From assembly GCA_963580285.1 (NCBI GenBank), contig OY757026.1, forward strand, positions 87,642,651 through 87,706,650: a stretch of DNA of 64,000 bases, given 5' to 3'. The DNA comes from Lucinisca nassula (taxonomy: Eukaryota; Mollusca; Bivalvia; Lucinida; Lucinidae). The notes below the pieces were generated by a model. That model did not search any database. It had not been told where the DNA came from and was given only the letters and a program-made list of their open reading frames with translations. Positions 22,064 to 31,889 of this stretch are shown here, piece after piece (the first letter of the stretch is position 1; every line of letters starts with the position of its first letter). A program made the translations under genes and the position numbers.

Positions 22064-22730
22064 ATGTCTGTTAAGATACCCCAACTAAAACAACTTCCAT
22101 TTTTGCAAGAGGGCTCTGAAGTTTTATTGAGAGTGGAAGACTTTTCAAAGTTTCTGAAAGACAACAAAGTAGATGGTGACAAAAAAATTCGTGGAGATAA
22201 CATAAGGTCATTCCTTATAAGTAATAATGAAGTAAGATATATAAATGACACTGCTTATATGACATTCCAGGGATTACTAGTATACATCATTAATAGGAGA
22301 GATGACTTTCAAATATTCAGATACATATTTAATAGTTTAACAAAGATTTTATCCGGACAAAAGAGTGATATTCCTTCAACCCTTTTAAGCCTTTATGAGG
22401 ATGTGGCAAACTGCAAACTTTCTTTCTCATTCTGTGATTTTCAGTTTGATGAAAGCAGCATAACAACCCTACATGCAGACTACAAAACTCACTTTTCAAA
22501 AGAGGACTGGCAAAACATTTGTTTATTTGAGCATCATTTTCATAAGAACAATCCAGAAACTCTGAGCTATGAAGATCAGTTAGTTGAAAAAACTAAGTAC
22601 TTTAGAAGACTTAAGGAGGCTGTAAAATTTACTAAGCCATTGTCTAGTTCACTGGTGCCAAATTACATTGAAACAAATCAGAACAGACAGAATTCTGCTG
22701 ACACTTTGAATGGGCAGACATTAGTCTTAG
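22064..22730 (+). CDS. FEN/XPG-like nuclease gene, first coding exon
   Basis: Encodes 222 codons plus one base. The ATG lies six bases after a good acceptor (TTTAATTTACAG), which decides the start. The protein begins MSVKIPQLKQLPFLQEGSEV and is mixed alpha/beta in look, with no signal peptide or membrane segment. I do not recognise its family. The exon ends at ...LVL+g before the donor GTGAGG (22731). Joining to the acceptor TTTAG at 23511-23514 restores the frame of the next exon exactly. Without that splice the frame runs into a MITE and stops at 22903. The exon, intron and frame agreement are read directly; the idea that it is the N-terminus of the nuclease gene is inference from that agreement. 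Confidence 0.7.
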
Positions 22731-23514
22731 GTGAGGTGACACACACATATGCTGGTTTTCAGGAATCTTTGTCAGACTGTAAGGAAAATGTAACTGTAAA
22801 CGTATACAGTGAAATTCCGCTATTAAGACCACTTTCTAGACTTCTAAAAGGCGGTCTTATTAGCGGGGTGGTCGTAATAATGGAATTGGTGAAAAAAATA
22901 TGATTGGTAAGATTGATTTAAATTCTTTTTATGTGTATTGTGTCCATTTTATTGCTATTTGGTAAATCTGTTCTGTCCTTTTCCTTATTACTTGTAATTA
23001 TGTGCAGCATTACACCAATGAAAATCACATTCATGATTTCAATTGTTCCAAAATAATCTTCTTAATATCTGAAGAAAGAGGAGCTGCACTTTACCAAAAT
23101 TATTAAAACTATTTATTCAATTAGGCTTGATAGTGATACTCATAACACATTTTGTCAAAACGACACACAAATTAGTACAGGTAAACTGCTGTTATTCACA
23201 CCTTTAGGGATATGTGTGAAGTACTGCAAACATTACCAAGACCTGTTGTAATGGTGACTAATACAGGAAAATTTTATACCTGACATACAAATTAACTTGA
23301 CATGACCTAAAAGTGGTCTCAATAGCGAACAGTAATGGCAGATTTGGTCTTTTGAAAGTGGTCTTAATACTGAATAGCGGGGTGGTCTCTTTATCGGAAT
23401 AAATAGCAATTAATTATATAGGAAATAATTTGGGTCTGGCAAAAACCGGTCTTAATAGCGGAGTGGTCCTAATATAGGGGTGGTCTTTAAGCGGAATTCT
23501 ACTGTATACTTTAG
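22731..23514 (+). other. Intron of the FEN/XPG-like gene
   Basis: Donor GTGAGG and acceptor ACTTTAG bound a 784-base intron, of which about 698 bases are a MITE (22807-23504). Before the insertion the intron would have been roughly 84 bases. The acceptor lies only seven bases beyond the MITE, so its polypyrimidine tract is now MITE sequence and looks weak. Phase is 1 on both sides. Confidence 0.65.
22807..23504. mobile_element. Tc1/mariner-superfamily-like MITE in the intron
   Basis: Flanked by TA on both sides (22805-22806, 23505-23506). Ends CAGTGAAATTCCGCTATTAA and, inverted, CAGTAGAATTCCGCTTAAAG. A second inner motif, 'gcggggtggtc', recurs several times. It has no coding frame. TA duplication and CAGT termini fit Tc1/mariner or pogo-type elements; the exact group needs a database comparison. 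Confidence 0.85.
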
Positions 23515-26500
23515 TTGCAACAGAATGCGTCCCAAAATTATGTTCTGGGCATCCAGATGGAATTCACATTTTTGCAGAGTCTGATGATTCGAATACAGAG
23601 GCATTTAAACAGACGGCAGACATTCTAAAGTCTGAATTTAATAAAAAGCACAATGCATCTGTCCAAGAAGTTATTTTCATTGAAAAGGGAGCACTCAGAA
23701 AGTATTCCTGTGATAATTGTACAGTTGTCCACAAATTTCATTTACGCGATGACTATTTCTCCAAGGGAAAAGCAGACAAGATTCTGTATATATCCAGAGG
23801 TGTTTTGGATATCGGCAATAATTCGTTAAGTTCTGGTATCATTGAGGACAATTCAACATCATACTGTAAATACTGTTTCAGTTCTATAGCAAAGTTTATT
23901 AGTGCGCCTCTAGACTGGAAGAAATTTGACCTCTTTAGGGAATGGTATTTGGAAGTACCACTGGAGCTTCAAATTATTTTATTTAACACATTCATTAACA
24001 GGAAGAGTTTATGTAAAACAGAAATATCAAATTCTTATGTTAGAAGCAAATTACCAAAACTATATGCTCTTCTAGAGTTGGGACTGAACATCTACAATAA
24101 AAACTACTATTGAATAAACCAACGGCTCAATACTGAAGAACTTATAGTTAATTACCATGCAGTTTCAACTGTGTTTAGCATTACTGCACAGTGTGGCGCT
24201 ACCCATAGTCAGAAATTTGCCAACAACTGGTTGCAAAAAAGAGCAGACACAGACCAAATATACTATGAGACTTTCCTGAAGAAATACGCAATATGTTACC
24301 AGGCAAGGGATGAGCAAAATGAATCTGAAAAGCTTGTTAGTATGAGGGATTGCATTCCGATTTTCTATCTTGACAATTTACTTCGACTTAGAGGTCATGG
24401 TGATCCAGATCGTGGTAAGCAACAGACCACTCAGCTCTGCACACTACCTATGACTCTTAAAGGCTTACCTCGAGATAGTATAGTAGTTGCAAGATGGCAT
24501 CAAGATGGCTGTGACGCAGCTAACGACTGTCAATGCATGGATCCCGAGGTTCTTCCAAAATCAAAGAAACATCTTTTGCTGGAGCTTACAGAGACTGAGC
24601 AGAAAGCATTTCAGATGTTCCATTTGCAGATGTATTGTGGCATAGGACTGTGTGTAAATCAACTCAAAACTCTAGTTACCGAGTACTTGGAGATGCAAAC
24701 AACAGATGAGGTAGATCAGCTGAACAAATCCATGCATTCGATATCACTCAATGATACGGTACTTTTGACTACAGAAGAATTGGAAATTATTGACAGATTA
24801 GAGAGGAGCATAGCCAGTGACATTGGTTTTGACTATAAAGATGATTATGAAAGCAGTGAAGCGGGGAGTTTAGAAGAAAATAACTTGGACAATGAAAGTG
24901 ACAATTTTTCTGATGATTATGCAAGTGGAAATGAATACACAGACGACATTGACATGCTTGACATATCTGCAGTGGGAAGTGATATACCACATGAAGAGAT
25001 GCCCAACATAATGACTGGAAAAGATGTCGAACTAGAGAGTAACATGCTAAGTATCCCTTCCGGAGCAAATGTGGATACTGAAAATGAGATGGTAGCAATA
25101 TCAGGAATTGAAGACACCAATTATTCAAAACTGAATTTTTCTTCAATAAGATCTGATGATGCAGATCCAGACCAAAGCTGGACAGAAAAATCAACTCGGT
25201 CAACTACTGCATTATATCAAACAGATGACACAGAACCTGTCCTTTTCCAAAAATTTGATGTTCCCCCACTACTTTGTCGCCATCCAACACCAGCTGAAGG
25301 CCGAGATGATGATATCAATGTACTTCGTTCAATTTTGCAAGACATACTAATCAAGTTGGGTAGATATCCTGACACAGAAACGAAAGAAAGAATTCTTTTC
25401 GCTCCTGATTACAAAATAGCGAAAAATCTCATTCATCTTATGAAGACAGACAATAAATTCAAGGACTTTCTTCCAGAATTTCCAATTCTTCATTTAAAGA
25501 AATCAAAGATTAACAACATTTTTGCAGCCTACAAGGAGGCTGGCCTCATCAACCTCCTGAAGTACATGAAAGATGCAGAGCAGGAGAAAGACTGGATGGA
25601 ACTGGTCTCACTTCGAAACATAGAAACAGCAGCGCGGAATATCAAAAGGCTGTCAATAGCTTTCCACATTGCGTTTTTGGTGAGATTTATTTGTTCGCTC
25701 TCATCAACGAATATTGAGAAAATTTTGAATGACATGGCCGAGAACAACCTCGAAGTAGTATCTAAGAAGTGGATGTCATTGTTTCTTGACTTTATTGAAA
25801 AGGGTAAGAGCCTTAATGCAACATTTTCGTTGCATGCTGAAATGATGGCCCATTTTGATGAAGTTGTTGGAATTAGCATAGCTGAGCGGATAGGTGGCAG
25901 TGATGGTTACAGGCTGCTTCTTGCTTGTGTGAAGTCATCTCTTCCATTTGCTTTCCTGAATGGCTCAACATCATATGCCTCTTTCTGTACAGAACTCCTA
26001 CATATTCATTATTCTGCTGGCCACTTCCATCAAAATTTGAAGCAAAGCCTTTTTACAACACCACATAAAGAGAGCAGCGTGAACTTCGCCTTAGATACGC
26101 AACGAGAAATGGATCACCAGGATGCAATCAAAGGTTTCAGGCCGCGGGCAACAATGGAAACAGTATTGCCTAGAATGGCAGTTGTTGACCACTTTATAGA
26201 AGTTCAGAAGACAAGAAATTGGCTCAATCAGTCTGGATTTGACATCACACAGTCCTCATTGTTGGAAAGTGAACTTGCCAGGGCTGGGGCTACAGATACC
26301 GAGATACCAAGTGATCAGGATTTAAATATTAAAATTTCTGAGAAAGACCTCAAATTTGCTATCCCAGTTGCAAGGCTGATACTTCGTGCTGGTGCTTTAT
26401 GCATGTACAAAGATGATAAACCAAGAAATTTATATCATCCTGACAAAGTCATACTATCATCATCAATACTCGACAAAGAGACATTTGAGACAGGCAAGTT

Positions 26501-28390
26501 TCTGATAACAAAATATGCATGTCAGCAGGGTCTTTTTCAACTGACCTGTGATGATATACCAACTATTTCCTCTGTAAAAGGGCCAAAAGAACTTCTGCAG
26601 AGGGTAAAATCTACAAAGGGTGTGACTTTAAGAAGGTCAACACTGAAGAGTAAAATCATGACAGAAGAAGAGAAAAAGGAGTCAAAAAGAAAAGCTCATG
26701 TGAAAAAGCAAACGAATATTGTAGAGTGTTTAAGTTCCGACATGAATACATGTCAGGCTATAGTAAAGCCAGATGGCAGTAAGCCCTCACTTGACAAATC
26801 CCGTGGCATTAAGAAAGCTTTATTTAAGCTATTGTCACTTTGTTTGACACATGAAGATCCGACTTTGACCATAGAAGATAAAATTATCAGAGAAGGTCTC
26901 TTGGTGCTGGATCCAAGGCCAGTACCTAGCACTCTGCGAGAGCACATACAATATGCAACAATAGAATTTGCAGGAGTAAAGTTCCACACAAAAGCTACCT
27001 CAGGAGATGATTATTTAACACATGTTGAGAGAGGAATCCTAGGTCGGATCTTGAAAGATTTTCCAGCCCTAAGGCGAATTGTTCTATGTGAGGAAAAGTA
27101 CAGCTTTACGCCTGATGACTTCAAGGCTGCAACTAGACGAAAGCGACAGAAAACCATGTCCACCTCAATTACACACCTGAAAGAGGCAACCGACATTCTA
27201 ACGGATGACAAATTGACAAAAATAGCAGTTGTTAACACTGATTTAGGAAAGAGATTGATTAGCAACTATCTTGCACGAAATGTACACAAAATAGATCTGA
27301 AGCATGATTTACTTTTGGATGTCGACAGTGAGCTAATCACAAGGACTTCACCATGTTCAGAATGTGATGACGCTTGTGTATGCCCAGACGTTACCTTCAC
27401 AGTCCCTGTAAGGGCTACGTATAGTAAATCAACAGGATTTTGTCATCAAAGTTTGTTGGAAAATGTAAGACAGAGAAAAGGGGAGGCTGAAATGTCCCAA
27501 GTGGACTGGCTTTTTGACATTGTCAAGGATCTGAATGAAGGCGAGTCAGTGATAAGTATTGTAACATCTGCGGATATAGACAGCATCGTGATTCACATGT
27601 TTTGTTTTGCATTCCATTGGCCCAGAAATGCTGATGGAAAATTTAAGCATGAAGTATATGTTCAACTACAAAAACAGAAGTCCGAGATTTACAATATCAC
27701 AGGAATACTTGAGATGCTGGAAAAGCGATTTGGAAGAGATTGTCTTCCAAACATAGCAGTTTCGCTTTGTGTAGGAGGCAATGATTTTTTGCCCAAATTT
27801 TATGGATTTTCACATGAGAAATGGCTCCTTCAAATCATTCATACCCCTGGCGCTTTACATAGCATTGTAAATTACGTATATGATAAAGATACCAGAAAAA
27901 CAGCTAAGGGGTTCATAAGCAATGAGGTGTATTTCGATATCGTTAAAAGAATGTACTGCCCATTGAATGTGAATGCAGATGGTGTCAATGTGACTCTTGC
28001 AAGTGTAAGGCAAATGACAATTAAACTACCAAATAAAGACTTCAAACAGCCAACAGCTTGGATGCCTCCAAAGTCTGCTCTTGTCAAAGTTATACAGTTA
28101 ATCAACTGCCAGATAGCTTATCTGCTGACAGTGTCAAAACCTGATGCACCACTTCCAAACTTTATGTCTTATGATTGCTTACGGAAAGATACACAAGGGA
28201 ATGTTCTGTATAACTTCGGAGAAGATGTAAAAGTTGAAACTTTACAGTCACTCCTTACATATACTGAGGATGACCTGAAAGCCATAATGCACAATGCCGC
28301 TAAGAGCAGAAAGAAAAGATCAAGATCTTCTGCCACGACACCGGTGAAACCTAGGCGTGAAAAAAGGCGACCATTAATGTCTACACCAAT
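23515..28390 (+). CDS. FEN1/XPG-superfamily (PIN-like) nuclease-domain protein, long second exon with one in-frame TGA
   Basis: About 1,625 codons in one frame, broken only by TGA at 24111-24113. Before the stop are two CxxC pairs (SCDNC, YCKYC), a possible zinc site. Numbering from 24171: 1-220 unknown; about 221-345 acidic and Ser/Asp-rich; then helical; C1062-x2-C-x3-C-x-C is Cys-rich. From about 940 the sequence resembles FEN/XPG nucleases: SGDDYL, then KGEAEMSQVDW (about 1102-1112, the XPG-I E-A-E position), VTSADIDSIVI (Asp1135 and Asp1137) and GGNDFLPKFYG with Asp1205, matching the GCDYLP region. These are the family's metal-binding acidic residues, so cleavage of branched DNA or RNA is plausible but not shown. 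A basic tail (KSRKKRSRSS, KPRREKRRP) looks like a nuclear signal. The donor GTATGT at 28391 is chosen as exon end because beyond it the frame enters a palindrome array. It may be a host gene, a young pseudogene or cargo of an unrecognised element. Confidence 0.65.
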
Positions 28391-28429
28391 GTATGTACCC
28401 CTATTTTGTAGTGCATGCACTTTTTATAT

Positions 28430-28590
28430 GTTGTGCGAACAAGATATTAAGTTGTGCGAACAAGATATTATCTTGTGTGCAAAACTTAAAATCTTGTTCG
28501 CACAAGATATTGCACAAGATATTATCTTGTGCGGACAACATAATATATCTTGTGCGGACAACATATCTTGTCCACACAAGATCTTCCATA
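28430..28590. repeat. Palindromic 21-bp array (family D) at the 3' side of the nuclease gene
   Basis: Seven or eight imperfect units related to ATCTTGTGCGGACAAGAT, the same unit as at 16160-16555. No GAACCCGGG-type terminal arm is seen, so this is a partial copy or independent array. The nuclease reading frame stays open through it to 28634, adding LCEQDI-type heptads, but a splice donor at 28391 would place it in an intron. Confidence 0.8.
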
Positions 28591-28717
28591 GCATTCAGAA
28601 TGGCAATAACTGCATCGGTCTAAAAGTAAGCTAGTTGACAAAAATGAGCATGTGACAACCACCATGCTACAGGTGTGTTTTGTTTTTATCCTATGGTTTC
28701 TTATTTACTACATTTAG

Positions 28718-28811
28718 GCAGAATTTGTGTGCTCTATTGGATAATAACAGTAAACTGATGTCATTTTTGACCCATTGTATAGTAGTGGACTCTTCCATTG
28801 CTATATGTTGA
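28718..28811 (+). CDS. Possible last coding exon of the nuclease gene
   Basis: An acceptor-like TTTACTACATTTAG ends at 28717. Splicing from 28390 (phase 2) to 28718 keeps the frame for 31 codons ending at TGA 28809-28811 (…NNSKLMSF…VDSSIAIC). The composition is unremarkable and there is no domain. The case rests only on splice-site look and frame, so it is weak. Confidence 0.25.
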
Positions 28812-28825
28812 ACAAGTCCATTGCC

Positions 28826-29103
28826 GGCCCCGCCCATCAGGGCTTGAAGAGATAGATTGGGCTGCATAGTGCTTCCACGCAGAGCTGAAACTGACAACAC
28901 ACGAGTACTGGTAAACCGCTTAGAAGGTCTAAGCCTGCCCAGTCAAAGTGATGTGAGTCAGACCGTCCAATGCATATAAGCCTTCTGGTTTCATTGGGCG
29001 ACAGGTCTTGAGATGTCATTTCATCTCACGAAGTTGGAATCAACATCTCCAAAATGACCTAAATAGTGTTGATGGGATGTAAAACCTCAATTCAAACAAA
29101 TCA
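28826..29103 (+). repeat. SINE-like repeat, family S2 (copy 3)
   Basis: Blocks 'cccgcccatcagggcttg', 'gctgcatagtgcttccacg', 'cttctggtttcattgggcg' and the tail 'tgttgatgggatgtaaaacc' match the family, with more divergence than the 16.8-kb copy. Confidence 0.7.
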
Positions 29104-29433
29104 AATGAACAAGTCCATTTGTCATATAAGGGATGTCAAGCCATTTTATTTCATTTTTGGACGGGTTTTTAAAAAAAATCCGTCCTTTAAAATAGCGATG
29201 TCCGGGCGGGCGGGCGTCCTGCGGGCGGGCGGGCGGGCGGTCGTCGTCCCAGGTTTACCTTTTTTTCAAAGTGATATTTTTCATCTATTCTGTAGCAGAT
29301 TGTTTTAATATCAGGACTGATGCATAAGTGGAGGTACCGCTTTCATGTATTATCCATAAATGGCGCAAAAGACTAAAATTTTGGCGGAAATTGTCATTTT
29401 TCAAACTTGTGTTTTTCAGGTTTACCTTTTGGT

Positions 29434-29535
29434 TAACCTTTTTTCAAATGCCAGTGTAGTGGATAGAGTGCTGGACTACGAATCCTATTGTTGACTATGA
29501 ATCTGAGGGGCGCGAGTTCAAACCCCGGTGGAGAC
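29434..29535 (+). repeat. tRNA-like sequence (probable SINE head)
   Basis: 'agtgtagtggatagagtgc' resembles a D arm and A box, and 'gcgagttcaaacccc' a T arm with B box. A putative anticodon loop CTACGAA suggests an Arg-ACG origin. A 20-base irregular segment lies between anticodon stem and T arm, and no acceptor stem closes, so a working tRNA is unlikely. It directly abuts the next tandem-repeat element. Confidence 0.5.
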
Positions 29536-29542
29536 ATTTTTT

Positions 29543-31864
29543 AGCTCACCTGGGCCGAAGGCTCCAGGGGAGCTTATAGTATAGTGGGTCGTCCGTCGTC
29601 CGTCGTACGTCGTCCGTCGTCCGTCGTCCGTCCGTCGTCCGTCCACACTTTTGAGCAGCTATATCTCTGTATCCTGCAGGCTGATCTCAATCATTTCTCA
29701 CCTGTAGCATGCCTCTGGTGGGGCATTGATGACATAAACTTTTTTTTGAAATCGCTCTAAAACTTTGGTTCCTATGGCAACCACAAGGTCCCATAGACTT
29801 ACTATGGGGAAATGCTTGTCATCACCGTGGCGCCTTCAGTTTTGATTGGATCTTTCTGAAACTTATTTGTAAGGTGAATGGGGATAAAAACTCGGATGAG
29901 TTCGAAAACCGGCCAAGTTGGCCCATTCATCATAGAGTTACGTCCCTTTGATTGCTGAAAATGCCCATTTTCGACCTTGTCATCACCGTAGCCCCTTCAG
30001 TTTTGATCGGATCTTTCTGAAACTTATATGTAATGTGGCTGGGGATAAAACCTCAGATGAGTTCGAAAACCGGCCAAGTCCGCCGATTTATCATAGAGTT
30101 ACGTCCCTTTGATTGCTGAAAATGCCGATTTTTGACCTTGTCATCACCGTAGCCCCTTCAGTTTTGATCAGATCTTTCTGAAACTTATATGTAAGGTGGC
30201 GGTGGATAAAATCTCGGATGAGTTCGAAAACCGACCAAGTCGGCCCTTTTATCATAGAGTAACGTCCCTTTGATTGCTGAAAATGCTGATTTTTGACCTT
30301 GTCATCACTGTAGCCCTTTCAGTTTTGATCGAATCTTTCTGAAACTTATATGTAAAGTGGCTGGGGATAAAATATCAGATGAGTTCGAAAACCAGCCAAG
30401 TTGGTCCATTTATCACAGAGTAACGTCCCTTTGATTGCTGAAAATGCCGATTTTTTACCTTGTCATCACCGTAGCCCTTTCAGTTTTGATCAGATCTTTC
30501 TGAAACTTATATGCAAGGTGGCTGGGGATAAAGCCTCGGATGAGTTTGCATACCGGCAAAGGTGGCCTATTTATCATAGAGTTAGGTCCCTTTGATTGCT
30601 GAAAATGTTGATTTTTGACCTTGTCAACACTGTAGCCCCTTCAGTTTTGATCGGATCTTTCTGAAAGTTATATGTAAGGTGGCTGGGGATAAAACCTCGG
30701 ATGAGTTCGAAAACCGGCCAAGTTGCCCCATTAACTACATAGTAATGTCCCTTTGATGGCTGAAAATGTCGATTTTTTACCTTGTCATCACGGTAGCCCC
30801 TTCAGTTTTGATCGAATCTTTCTGAAACCTATATGTAAGGTGACTGGAGATAAAACCTAGGATGAGTTTGAATACCGGCCAAGTTGGCCCATTTATCATT
30901 GATTTACGTCCCTTTGATTGCTGAAAATGCCGATTTTTGACCTTGTCATCACCATAGCCCCTTCAGTTTTGATTGGATCTTTCTGAAACTTATATGTATG
31001 GTGGCTGGGGATAAAATCTTGGATGAGTTCGAAAACAGGCCAAGTCAGCCCATTTATCATAGAGTTCTGTCCCTTTGATGGCTGAAAATGTTGATTTTTG
31101 ACCTTACCATTACCGTAGCCCCTTCAGTTTTGATCAGATTTTTCTGAAACTTATATGTAAGGTGGCTGGGGATGAAACCTCTGATGAGTTCGAAAACTAG
31201 CCAAGTCGGCTCATTTATTTTAGAGTAACATCCCTTTGATTGCTAAAAATGCCAAATTTTGACCTTGTCATCACCGTAGCCCCTTCAGTTTTGATCGGAT
31301 CTTTCTGAAACTTATATGTGAGGTTGCTGGGAATAAAATCTTGGATGAGTTTGAATACCGGCCAAGTCTGATTGGATCTTTCTGAAACTTACATGTAAGG
31401 TGGCTGGGAATAAAACCTCAGGTGAGTTCGAATACCGGCCAAGTTGGCACATTTATCATAGAGTGACGTGCCTTTAATTGCTGAAAATGCCTATTTTTGA
31501 CATTGTTATCACTGATGCCCCTTTAGTTTTGAACGGATCTTCATGAAACTTACAAACAAGGAAGTCAGGCAAAAAGCTTGGAGGAGTTTGAAAACTCTTG
31601 TTTTTGAACTTGTCATCACCATAGCAACTTCAGTTTAGATTGGATCTTCTTAGCAAGTCAGGAATAAAAGCTTGAATGAGTTTGAAAACCGGTGAGGTCA
31701 GCCTGTTTATCATAGAGTTAAATTCTACTTGATTTTCAGAAAATGCTTACCCTGTCATCACCATGTCCTCCCATAAAGCCTTCAGTAAAGGTTGGCACTT
31801 CCTTAAACTTTGAATCTATTAGCTCAGGTGAGCGATACAGGACCAAGCTAGCTTGGTCGTCTTG
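29543..31864. mobile_element. Tandem-repeat-cored element H1 (possibly Helentron-like, non-autonomous)
   Basis: Starts AGCTCACCTGGGCCGAAGG right after a T run and ends 'agctcaggtgagcgatacag' ... 'cttggtcgtcttg' before a long T run, so the ends carry an inverted GCTCACCTG. After a 'gtccgtcgtccgtcg' microsatellite (29585-29640) come about ten units of roughly 160 bases containing 'ttcagttttgatcggatc', 'tctgaaacttatatgtaagg' and 'cgtccctttgattgctgaaa'. No protein is encoded. Insertion between T residues, short inverted ends and a tandem core recall non-autonomous Helentrons, but that class is inference. Confidence 0.7.
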
Positions 31865-31889
31865 TTTTTTTTTTTTTTTTTTTTTTTCT

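Noticed and set aside
22806..22903. Continuation of the first nuclease exon to the stop at 22903
   Set aside because: The sequence from 22807 is MITE terminal repeat; the in-phase splice from 22730 to 23515 explains the gene better.
24787..25203. Minus-strand frame of 138 codons within the nuclease exon
   Set aside because: It is antisense to the acidic region of the long plus-strand frame; its Cys/His/Leu bias comes from the complementary codons.
29434..29535. Possible functional tRNA-Arg gene
   Set aside because: There is no acceptor stem and an irregular segment lies between anticodon and T arms; better seen as a SINE head or pseudogene.
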